This document shows, in pieces, positions 35,295 to 45,300 of a stretch of 64,000 bases of DNA. Made by a program: the position numbers and the translations under genes. This DNA is from an uncultured Acetatifactor sp. (GTDB lineage Bacteria; Bacillota; Clostridia; Lachnospirales; Lachnospiraceae): positions 62,001 through 126,000 of the forward strand of contig CAKRZO010000003.1 in NCBI GenBank assembly GCA_934433135.1. Direction: 5' to 3'. The stretch's first letter is position 1; every line of letters begins with the position of its first letter. The notes under the pieces were generated by a model that saw nothing but the letters and a program-made list of their open reading frames with translations, had not been told where the DNA came from and searched no databases.

Positions 35295-35353
35295 CGAGAT
35301 GTTTTACCTCGCGGCGAGATGCCCTTTATCTCGCGGCGAAATGTTTTACCTCG
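35295..35353 (-). repeat. Three tandem hairpins after the binding-protein gene
   Basis: Three near-copies of a 17-19-nt hairpin (CGAGGT or CGAGAT, a 5-7-nt loop, then an ATTTCG/ATCTCG arm) follow one another at about 20-nt spacing. The first includes the stop codon of the binding-protein gene. There is no T run. Arrays like this can protect the 3' end of an upstream message so that the binding protein is made in excess of the permeases. Confidence 0.75.
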
Positions 35354-36998
35354 CCTGGTATCTGTCGTAAGCCGCCTGCTGGATTTCCAGTGCTCTTTCT
35401 ACGTTCATTCCCTTTAAGCTGTCACGGAAGCTGTCAAATTCGTTTAAGTCTCTCAGACCCATGATGAACTTGGTACATTCTTCTTTTACGTAGGTGCTCA
35501 AGGCTGCATTAATCGTAGCCAGTTCTTCCGCTTCGCTTTCGGTCGGTGCAACCGCAGGAAGCAGAACTTCCAGTGCGGGAGCGGTATTTTCATTCCAAAG
35601 ATTCATAGCGTCTACCTGAGCCTGAATCTGGTAATACTGCTCATAGTATCTGCGGTCGATCAGACCAACGGATGCCTGAGATGCTCTGGTGTATTTTCCT
35701 AAAGCTGCGGAAATGGAAAGTCCGTCCGGGTTATTCAGAATTTCGTCTGTATAGTAAGGCTGGCCGTCTTTCATCTCATAGCTTACGCCTTCTACACCGA
35801 AGTTCTTCATGATCTTGCCTTCTTCACTGTACCAGAAATCCAGATAAGCCATAGCTGCTTCGATATCTTCACATGCAGTTGTAATGGCAGCCTGTCCGCC
35901 GGCTTTTACTTCCCAGGATCTCTTCATGAATCTGGGAGTATCTCCCTTCTTGCTTACCGGAAGTTTTACACCTTCCAATAACAGATCCGGATTGGTTTCC
36001 TTGGCAGAATTCATTATTGTGCCGATTGCAGAACCGATATATCCGAAGAATGCACCGGATTCATCATTTAAAATTCTGCTGTTAACAGTCTTGGTATCGT
36101 TTCCGAAAACATCCTGATCGATCAGGCCTTCTTTGTACCAACGTGCAACTGTTTCCAGATAAGTTTTGAAATTATCATCCATGTATCCGTACTGAACCTT
36201 GCCGTCTCTCAGATAATATCCGGGGAACGTATCAAAAGCACCTGCCAGGTAAGCATTCTCACCTACAAACTGTCCGGACTGTCCGGTAAGAGGGGACTTG
36301 ATACCGAGTTCATCATGAAATGCTGTCAGCATCTTTTCCCAATCTTCAATAGTCTCGGGAGCTTCCAGGTTCACTTTGTTCAGCAGGTCTTCTCTTACAA
36401 TGTAACCACAGGTTACTTCCACTGCATCGATACCGATTGCAGGGAAAGCATAAATCTCACCCTTGTCGGTAGTAATCTGTTTTGCAACAACCGGATTCTC
36501 ATCCAGAATCTTCTTAAAATTAGGAGCCCAGCCCTTCTCCAGATAAGGAGCAAGGTCAATGATGATTCCGTCTGCAATTGCCTGAGAAGGACCGCCGGGA
36601 TAAGATCCCCAGCTGTTTTCCATAATATCTTCCAGGTTCATATTGGTCATCTTTAAGTTGAACTGTTCACTCTCCGTACCTGCTGCCGGATGCGTATATG
36701 TAACGTTTACATTTACGATTTCCTGTGCATCTTTCAGGATCTGCATGTCATTGAAGCTTGTCAGCGTAGACTGTGAGTTTGAATCCAATGCACACCAATA
36801 AGAAAGATCTGCCGGTTCCTTGGGTTCTTCTTTGCTTTCTTCCGTCTTTGTCTCTGCGGAAGAAGTTGCTTCTGCTACACTGCTTGTGCTCTCTTTGCTT
36901 TCCTCTTCCTTCTTACCCTGGCATCCGGTAAGGCATGCAGCCATCAGACATCCGGTCAAAATACCGGCCATCAGCTTTTTCCATAATCCTTTTTGCAT
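35346..36998 (-). CDS. CUT1 sugar-binding lipoprotein
   Basis: The 550-residue extracellular binding protein starts with a lipoprotein signal (MQKGLWKKLMAGILTGC, then the lipobox LTGC near residue 26) and a Glu/Ser-rich tether. The mature domain resembles the LplA/YtcQ group. The ATG at 36998 lies 10 nt from GGAGGG; an ATG at 37016 overlaps that site and is unlikely. It is the first transporter gene of the polysaccharide-lyase cluster, so its ligand may be an unsaturated oligosaccharide released by the PL8 enzyme. Confidence 0.9.
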   Translation of the reverse strand: MQKGLWKKLMAGILTGCLMAACLTGCQGKKEEESKESTSSVAEATSSAETKTEESKEEPKEPADLSYWCALDSNSQSTLTSFNDMQILKDAQEIVNVNVTYTHPAAGTESEQFNLKMTNMNLEDIMENSWGSYPGGPSQAIADGIIIDLAPYLEKGWAPNFKKILDENPVVAKQITTDKGEIYAFPAIGIDAVEVTCGYIVREDLLNKVNLEAPETIEDWEKMLTAFHDELGIKSPLTGQSGQFVGENAYLAGAFDTFPGYYLRDGKVQYGYMDDNFKTYLETVARWYKEGLIDQDVFGNDTKTVNSRILNDESGAFFGYIGSAIGTIMNSAKETNPDLLLEGVKLPVSKKGDTPRFMKRSWEVKAGGQAAITTACEDIEAAMAYLDFWYSEEGKIMKNFGVEGVSYEMKDGQPYYTDEILNNPDGLSISAALGKYTRASQASVGLIDRRYYEQYYQIQAQVDAMNLWNENTAPALEVLLPAVAPTESEAEELATINAALSTYVKEECTKFIMGLRDLNEFDSFRDSLKGMNVERALEIQQAAYDRYQAR

Positions 36999-37152
36999 TT
37001 TCACTTTACCCTCCATTGATTAATGGTCATATTAAGTTTTCTTTACATGTGGTCGGCCGACTCACTTTGTATATTCTATATATTAGTGCCCATACCGCCT
37101 TTTTCGCAAGATACATTTTTTTGGTTTTACTTCTTTTTCTTGGATTCCGGTT

Positions 37153-37174
37153 TGTAAAAATATAGATTTTTACA
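37153..37174. promoter_or_regulatory. Perfect inverted repeat upstream of the binding-protein gene
   Basis: TGTAAAAAT, a 4-nt centre and ATTTTTACA form a perfect palindrome 176 nt upstream of the binding-protein start and 40 nt after the M14 gene. It could be an operator for the AraC-type sensor or a weak terminator. Confidence 0.45.
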
Positions 37175-37213
37175 GGCTTTTCCATCCAAAAAATTGTTTA
37201 TCTTCCATACTAC

Positions 37214-38389
37214 CTATATTTTCCGGACTTTTATATATTCTCTCAAAGCCCGGGCAAAGCAACGACCGTTTTCCATGACGCCGTCCGGAGAAAACGGGTT
37301 GGAAGGAGAACCGAAGTAGGCCGTTTCCAGCGAAAAAGCAAGCTCTGCGGAACGTGCCATTGGTTCTGTTGTCTCGGTCGGCAGTTTTGTGCCTGCCATA
37401 TCCATAACGAAGTTGGCGAAAGTGGGATCATCGGAGTGGTTCCAGCCGAAATCAGGGGGATAATCGTCTTCATGGCGATAGCCGAATGCCCTGGGCGTCA
37501 TGTTTTTTTCCAATAAAGTTCCGAACAGCTTCAATCGATCCAGAACTTTTTTGGCCTTCTGAACTATAAAGCACCGATCCCTTACTCCACCGCAGTGCCA
37601 GGGAGAATGAAAATCAAAGCCAAACAACACCTTTTCTTCCATAATATACTTTCGAATCGCTTTTACCGCCGGATAAATGGCTTCTTTATCTTCTTCATAA
37701 TCCCGATTGGGATCATGGGGCGCTCTTGCTTTTCCCTGATCTCCGTCCACCACGCCGTCATAATCCACAAACGGAACGCAGAAAATGTCAAATCCTGGGA
37801 TCGGCTCTTTGCACAACTCTTCCAGGATTCCTTCCATAATATAGTTTCCGGTAGATTCACAGGCATGGTGTCTGGATGTCAATACAATTTTTTTCTGACC
37901 GGAGGAAGCATTCCGGTGTGCAGAAGCATCCGGATCCGCAGAACCTTTCAGAACAGTGAAAGGAATTTCCCTTCCTTTCCGTGACAGGCACAGCGTCTTA
38001 ACCGGAAGGTTCTGTCTCTGTGCAAACTGCAGGAAGCGGGTGGGATGATAAAGCATATGATGTGCAAAATAGACGTTACTTTCCGTTTCCCCGAAAGTAT
38101 AGGTAAAATACTCTTCCTCTGAGCCATCCCGATTCGTGTGATTGAAACGCAAATTTTCCAACCACTGCCAGTTCTCCAAATCATGACTTACGGCCGGTCC
38201 GAAGTAACCGAGACGGTTCTTCTGAAAATGAAATGTCAGCGTCTGCCCCTGCGCTCCTTCGATACAAAATGCCCAGTAAAACCAGTCGCAGACCGTATCC
38301 CGTAACTCATTCTCCAGCCAGATCTCACAGCCTTCCTGCTTCTTGACGCGAATATTTCCACCGGTAAAATTCTGATGTATGCTGATCAT
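37214..38389 (-). CDS. M14-type zinc carboxypeptidase-like protein
   Basis: The 391-residue product has an N-terminal beta domain of about 130 residues, then an M14 peptidase fold. Zinc ligands are expected in TSRHHACESTGNYIMEG (H-x-x-E) and in the FDFHSPWHCGG histidine. The catalytic Glu is probably in the ETTEP or SLETAYFG segment near the C-terminus. No signal peptide is visible. M14 enzymes trim C-terminal residues or amidated groups; some related proteins are deacylases. Its place between a lyase/anchor pair and a sugar transporter suggests that it processes a peptide- or amide-bearing part of the same substrate. The ATG has GAGGGAG upstream. Confidence 0.8.
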   Translation of the reverse strand: MISIHQNFTGGNIRVKKQEGCEIWLENELRDTVCDWFYWAFCIEGAQGQTLTFHFQKNRLGYFGPAVSHDLENWQWLENLRFNHTNRDGSEEEYFTYTFGETESNVYFAHHMLYHPTRFLQFAQRQNLPVKTLCLSRKGREIPFTVLKGSADPDASAHRNASSGQKKIVLTSRHHACESTGNYIMEGILEELCKEPIPGFDIFCVPFVDYDGVVDGDQGKARAPHDPNRDYEEDKEAIYPAVKAIRKYIMEEKVLFGFDFHSPWHCGGVRDRCFIVQKAKKVLDRLKLFGTLLEKNMTPRAFGYRHEDDYPPDFGWNHSDDPTFANFVMDMAGTKLPTETTEPMARSAELAFSLETAYFGSPSNPFSPDGVMENGRCFARALREYIKVRKI

Positions 38390-38410
38390 AGTTTTCTTTC
38401 TCCCTCTCTT

Positions 38411-39319
38411 TTATCGCTTTCCCGCATTCTGAGGACGATAGCGCTTCCATAATAAAAATGCCAACAGCAGAAATAGCAAAAGAAGCAGAAAAATCCAGAG
38501 GATCCAGGAAGGATACGCAGGCGGCTGCGGCTGATCCGGGACTTCTTCCTGTGCCTTTTCCCACTTTGCGTATAAAGTCATATTTTCCTGTACGGTATCC
38601 GTATCAAAATTCCACTCTTTCGTGCCGTCAATGTCCCGGAACCATCCCAGAAAAACATAGTCTTCCCGAACCGGATCCTGCGGTTTCGGAAGCAATTCCC
38701 CGTAGTAAACCTTTTCTTCCTCTACGCGGCTTCCCCCGCCTGTTTCAAATCGCACGCTGCATTCCGAAGATAAGATCACGGTAAGATCGGCCGTTTCACA
38801 CAGATAACTTCCCTGTCCGTCCGCATAAGAAACAATACAGGATTCATTGGTAATGCGGGTTGTTCCGGACATGGCTTTCACCCGAAGCGTGAAAGTTCCG
38901 ATAAAGGTATCCGCTTCCCAGGTCTCTCCTCCCCCAACGGAGAGAAAATTCATATAAAAAGCTCTTTTTTCTCCCCGCAATGCAAGATCCCTGGTCTGAA
39001 TTCCCGATGCCGTCATGGTGTTACCTTCTTCCAGGGTAAAGAAATCACTGTCATAATGAATCTCATCCTGCATGGCATACATAGGGTAACTTTCTTTTGC
39101 ATCTGTCCTTTTCAGCCGTAACGATATCGTTATGAAATCCCCGGGCTGTACAGTTACCGTGTCTTTCCCATTTGCCGTCAGCTCAAACAGATAGGTGCGA
39201 TCCGTTGCTTCATAAGGAGTCTGTGAGGCTTTCGCCTCACAGACTCCTTTACCCTGCATCAGCAAAAGCAGGCTCACTATGGCAAGAAGCAAACGGGCTC
39301 TTCCTTTTTTCTTTTTCAT
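38411..39319 (-). CDS. Membrane-anchored protein with cohesin-like domain and InlB repeat
   Basis: This 302-residue exported protein has a signal peptide (Lys-rich start, LLLAIVSLLLLMQG, cleavage near CEAKA). A cohesin-like beta-sandwich follows at about 35-180 (TVQPGDFITISLRLKR, MQDEIHYDSDFFTLEEG, FIGTFTLRVKAMSG). One Listeria-Bacteroides (InlB B) repeat lies at about 185-252 and ends in MTLYAKW. A Pro-rich spacer, one membrane helix near 269-289 and a basic tail complete it. It is encoded 11 nt after a secreted lyase that ends in a dockerin, so it may anchor that enzyme to the cell. I chose the ATG at 39319 because it gives a standard signal peptide; an ATG at 39349 would overlap the lyase gene. 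Confidence 0.8.
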   Translation of the reverse strand: MKKKKGRARLLLAIVSLLLLMQGKGVCEAKASQTPYEATDRTYLFELTANGKDTVTVQPGDFITISLRLKRTDAKESYPMYAMQDEIHYDSDFFTLEEGNTMTASGIQTRDLALRGEKRAFYMNFLSVGGGETWEADTFIGTFTLRVKAMSGTTRITNESCIVSYADGQGSYLCETADLTVILSSECSVRFETGGGSRVEEEKVYYGELLPKPQDPVREDYVFLGWFRDIDGTKEWNFDTDTVQENMTLYAKWEKAQEEVPDQPQPPAYPSWILWIFLLLLLFLLLAFLLWKRYRPQNAGKR

Positions 39320-39330
39320 TAATTTTTCTT

Positions 39331-42300
39331 TTACCTCTTTTCCAGACATTTGCCGATAATTGCCGCTGCATCTTCTACCGTAAGACAACCGCTGCCATTG
39401 ACATCCGCCCGCAGGAATTTTTCCATGGAAACCTCCTGCGTATAGTCAGCATACCGGGCATTGTACATATTATACACCAATTGTGCGTCATTCGCATCCA
39501 GTTTACCCGACATATTAACATCCATGCCATAGTCTACCGATGGGCTTTCCTCTGCAAGCAGCTCAAAATCCTGTGTTGTCACTTCCGGCCTTTCCGGTGC
39601 AATTACAAGAGTACAATAGGCCTGATAAGAATCCGACCAGTACATGGCATTTTCCCGGTATGTAAAACGCCGTCCGACAAACTTCGGAAGCTTCTTATTT
39701 ACCAGCCACATTACCGTTCCGTCCAGCTTTACATACTCGGTAACGGTAATTTCACCCTCTTTCAGGACTTTTTCCACTAGGATGACAATTTCTCCGGCTT
39801 TTACCTGTGCTGCCGGAATGGTATAAACCGCTCCTTCATTTTGTGTTTCCACTTCCCTGTCATTGACCTTTACCGTAACGGTATAATCATATGCTTCATC
39901 GGCATTCAAGGTAAATTGATAATCTTCTCCCGGTGTAAATTCCTTTTCATATACTACATCGGAAGCACCGGTTCCTTCCGCCCTGACAGAGTGATCCTTT
40001 ACCGTTCTGTCAATCTTTATGGTCAGATCGCCGGTAATATAAACACCTTCAATCGTTACCTTTCCATCTTCTCCGACGGCATAAGGAATCTCTTCCCCGC
40101 CTCTGAAGATGCCGGTTACCGTAATCGTATAATGCTCCTGCATGGGAAGTGTAAATACATAATCCTGACCGTAAACCGCCGTGCCGTTCTCCGGCAGATT
40201 CTTCACGCCGCTATCCGTGGTATAAGCAACCGCATAAGATTTCGGCGTCCTGCTTCCCGTAATCACCGGATCGGAAGTTACTTTCGGAATCGTATAGCTT
40301 CCGTCCGCGTTGGCCGTAACGGTCATCTGCGTCTCGCTCATCTGCACATTTGCCGCCGCATAATCATAATGCAGTGCATCTGTGGGATAAAAACGGTATT
40401 CGTCTCCGTCTAAAACCGTTCCTGCACCGGTAAAGATATCCGAGAGCGTCACCTGATATCTGGCTTTTGCAATCGGTACGGTAACTACACAGTTTCCGAA
40501 GATCGCTGGCATAAGATCTTCTTCTTTCGCTTTTTCCTGGGTACTGAAAGAAGCGCTTTTCAGTGTTACTTTGGCTTCTCCGTCCACTACGGTCCGGAAA
40601 GCAAGGCGGTAGCCGCCCTGCTTTGTTTCTCCGTAATCCGCCAACTTCAAAGTTCCGTTCACATCTTCATATCCTACGGTCTTTAAAGAAGCTTCTCCCG
40701 AAAGGGGCTCAAGCTTTTCCAGCTTAAGTTTTTCCGAATCATACTCCAATACGATTTCGCAGGAAGCGAATTTCTCCTTTACCTCTACCGAAACATCTAT
40801 GGTCTCTCCTACTGCAATGCGATTTTCGTCTCCTGCAAGGGAAACCGTATTCTGCAAAGCATTTTCAAAGGTAAGCGCATGGGTGGAACCGCGCTTTGCA
40901 TTTACCCGTAAAACAACATCCTTTCCGTTTACGCTAAGACCGCTGCCCTGCAGATTTTCCATGGTCTGCGGAATTGTAAAGGAAATCTCAGAACTCGTCT
41001 GGGTCGGATCCGTCACATACAGTCTGCCGCCTGCTTTATCCAACAGAACACTGCAGGGTGTATGGAAGGTAATTCCTTCTACCGTCACTTCGCTCTCAAA
41101 CAGATTGGCTCCGATGAGTCCGGTCGTCTGATCCTGAATGATGTGCGCTTTGGTACTGTTTTCCAGAATGGTAATTCCGGGTTCTTCCGCAAACGCTTTG
41201 GTTTCTTCCAGGGTTGCTTTGGGCAGCTGCAGATAAGCATAACCGGCATTCGCCGGATTTTCTCCGTGGCTGACCCACAGCCGCATGGTAACCGGTGCTC
41301 CCGGGTTGCCTTCCCGCATCATCTTAACATCGGAAGTCTCCAGCATCACAAAGCCTTCCTGGTCCTCCAGCCACAGATAACCGGGAGTCGTAAGCGTCTG
41401 CTGTTCGTTAAACTGTAAGGCTGTGGCGTTCCCATCCACGATCAGCTCTTCAAAGCCGGAATGAATGGTGCTGCGGTATGCCTCTACCTCTTCCTTACTG
41501 TAAGCGCCGTCATAGAATTCGATTTCCGCCAAAGCAAATCTTGTTCCCACGGTTCCGGATTTATATTCATAGCCCTGGTTGATGATCTTAAAGTATCTTC
41601 CGCTGCAGGGGATGGAATACAGAACCATTCCTTTGCCGCTGCCGTCGGATGCAAAATCCGTCACCTCACTCCAGGTATTTCCGTCATCCGATACCTGAAT
41701 CTTTGCCTTCTCATAGCGCTGGTTCCCGTAAGTAAAGGCCATTGCCACATATCCTACGGATACTTTTTCCCCGAAATCGAATACAATCTCGTCTCCGATG
41801 TATTTTAACGAGCAGTTGGTAGACAGATTGCCGTCCATCACCTGATGAATGGTACTCTGGCTTCCCTCTTCACTTACCGTAAGCTCCTTTACTTCCAGAA
41901 GCGCCGAATTTTCTTCCTCTCCGTTCTTTTTGGAAAGCGCCCTGTTTTCCAGAACGGTATAAGCTTCTCCTTCACCGCCGGTAATACCGGAGCCCAAGCA
42001 GATAATTTTATCTCCGAAGAAGAAATAGGACTTGTTGCCTTCCAGTCCGGAAACATACTGATTGCCCAGCTGATATCCCACTACGGTATTCCGCCCGTCG
42101 GTTGCGCCGCCTGCCCAGGTATTCTCCGGATTGCCCCAGTTTGTCTCCGTTTCCGTATGAATAGGCACTCTTTCGGTGGAATCTACCGTAGTTCCCGGCA
42201 TAAAGTAAGGATCGGCATTTTCAAACCAGCTGTCTGTATACTGCAGATCATCGGTATACACATACAGCATGCCGTCTCCCAGATACCAGCCGGTGGCATT

Positions 42301-45300
42301 GGTGGTCTTGTAGCTTTCATACTTTTTAATCCGCTGGGACGACATGGAAAGCGCTGCCAGGAAACGGTTCGTTTTATGAATCACCTGATCCTGGTTGTAA
42401 TAAACCGTGCTTGTATTTTCTTCCGCAGTCTGCGCGGGTACGTCAAGCGTCTGTGCATAGTCTTCAAAGGATTGATACATTTCCCCGAGCTTGGCGCCGT
42501 TGATCAGATACTGTAAAGATCCCGGGGTAAAGCTTCTGCCGTTTAAGACTTCTTTCACTCCCCGCGTCAGTTCTTCTTTTTTCTCCTCATCCAGTGCATT
42601 GTTGGCAATGTATGCAATATTCCGAAGCATCGCCGTATCCGCCAGAACATTGCCTCTTCCCACTGTCATCTTCATCATCAGTCCGTTATTTAAGAACGGA
42701 AGCATGTTGTTCAGACAGAAATCATATACGTTGTCAAATCCGTAAAGCGTACGGATATCAAATACCGTATCTTTGGTCAGTTCCATCATTTCATAAATCA
42801 GAACGCTGTAGCTTACCCCGTATCCCATATTATAAGGAATGCCGGAATGGAAAATCATAGAACCATCTTCGTAAAATCCGTCCCGGTTAAAGACAAGATT
42901 ATCGAATCCGCTGTTGGCCGGAGAATAAGAATAAGCCGCCGTGGAATATTTCAGGGCGTAATTCATACGATAGGTATCTCCTGCCACCATGGCTGCGTTA
43001 AAATAACTGTAGCAGCGCCACAGACGGTTGGTATAGGTTTCACAGTTTTTTATGCTTTCGCCGCTTCTTAAGTTGGGAATCGGCGACTTGTCAAAAATCT
43101 GGTTGCAGGTCTTTGCCAACAGTTTCTTTCCTTCTTCCGTGGCATTCAGTTCGTCATAAACCAGACAAAGCGTATTGGAAACCGTAATCGGCAGGGAAAA
43201 CTGCGTTAAGGTCCAGTTGGATGTGCCGTCTGCTTTATAGGTCCACTGCTCAGAATAGAAATCCAGCAAATATTCCAGTCCCGCCAGAATGATATTTTTC
43301 AACTTGACCGCATCCTCCGTGGTCTTATCCGGCATGCAATGATAGCCGATGGCCATGGTCTGAAGGCTCTTATAGGAATTGAACAGTTCTGTTTTATATT
43401 TTTTTAAGTCGGATACAATTTTGTTTTTATCCAAAATCGTATCGATTTTGCTGACGGTATACTTTCCGTCCTGAATGGTATAGGTCACCGTCTCCAGCTC
43501 CTTTAATCCGGTCTGAATGGCAGCGTTACGGTAAGTATCGCTTACCTGGCTTCCTTCCGGTATGGACAGGGCGCCGCGCCATTTTTTCAGATAACTTAAG
43601 CGCTGTTCTTCGGTGATGGTCTGATCCTTCCAGGTAATATATCCCATGGCATCCGCTACCACAAAGAAATCCTCATAAGCCGTCCATCCCGCTACCGTGG
43701 GAAGTTCATCCTTCACGACTTTTCCTGTGGAAAACAGGAGAAATCCTCTGGGATCCAGGAAAACATATTTTCCCGTAAGCTTCTGCACCTCTTCCTGGGA
43801 AATCATGCCGTCCTGACCCTGTACATTCAGCTCAAATGCTTTATTTACCGCACTCACCGGAAGCAGGAAGCTTTGCTCTTCTTCCAGATAAACACTTTCC
43901 CGTTCAAACTCTTCTACCGCCGATCCGGTCCACACACGCTTACTTCCGGCCACAAAAGCCACATTACCGTTCAGCATGGCTTTCACCAGTGTATCGGACT
44001 GATTCTTTTTCAGCCACTCCTCGTCTGCTTTGGACATTTTCCCGGTAACGTTCAGGCTGTCAACCGCATGACCCGGGATTTCTTCCTCTTCGGGATCCGG
44101 TACAGCCGGCGGCTCATAAATTGCGGAATTGGTGATGCAGATCAGTTTGTCTGTTCGATCTTTCATGGCAATTTCCGCTGCCGATACCGTACTGTCCGTA
44201 ATGGTATCTGCTGTCTCCAGTACGGTTACCGTAGTCGGATAAGCCTTTGCTTCGGCGATTTCCTTGGTATTTCTGCCGGTGATCAGCATTACCTGCCCGT
44301 TCTCTCCTGCTGCTGCGCCAGCCAGATAACGATTGTCTTTGTCATTGACATAGTCTCCCATTACTGCCTTTGCCGTATCTTTGTTATTGATAAAAGGCAG
44401 GAAGCGATTTTTCAGCGTACCGTCTTCGTTGTAGGTTACCACGAAAAGATCTGACAGATAATTGTTGCCTCCCACTCCCTGACCGCTGCGGGGAATCAGC
44501 AGAATCTTATCCTCCAGGCATACGATTTTGCTTAAGGCATTGGTCATGTTATTGGTATGTATGCAGTTGGAGCTTGCCCCGGAGTTTGGATTGACTGCAT
44601 ACTTGATATTGTTTTTCATGACTGCCTTGGATACTTTCGTTTCGCTGCCGAGAGCCCACAGGTTGGCAAAGCTTCCGCTGATAAAGTTGAGAACTTTATA
44701 AGAAGAAGTATCCTGAATCATTACGTTGGATTTCTGATCAATGACCGCAGTGGATAAGCCGGCTCCGTTGTTGCCGGTATTATAACCACTGAAATTTGAC
44801 AACCTGGCAGTAACCACGCTGCCGTCTGCAGCAGTATTATCTGCCGTGAGTAAAAGAACTGTCTGGCAGGTGGGAATCCCCAGTGCACTCTGACAGGTAG
44901 AATAGAAATCTCCGTTTAATTTATTGGCCCAGATTCCGGCAGCAACCAGGTGTCCAGCGCCGTCCGAAGTAATGCTTCCGATAACAGCCGTCATCTTCTG
45001 CGCAGGCCATACCGTGTCCTCTGCAATCAGGGCATTCTCTCCGCTGTCCGCTTTTGTCCAGACCATTGTGTGCTCCCGGCTTTCTTCATCCGTTGTATAG
45101 GAAGCATCCGAATAGTACAGTCCGGCTTTGGTTCCGTCCGAAAGAACCGCACCGCAATAAAACAGGCCACTGTAATCGTCCCATTCGATCTCGCCTTTTA
45201 ACCGCAGATCCTCTCCCGCAGAGGTTACGGTTTTTGCCGTCTGCAGCGCTGTCAGGCTTTCATCTGCCAGATAGACCTTATTTTCCGCAGTCGTATCCGG

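Noticed and set aside
41845..42516. A 223-codon plus-strand open frame inside the PL8 lyase gene
   Set aside because: It is antisense to well-supported lyase domains and shows no domain pattern.
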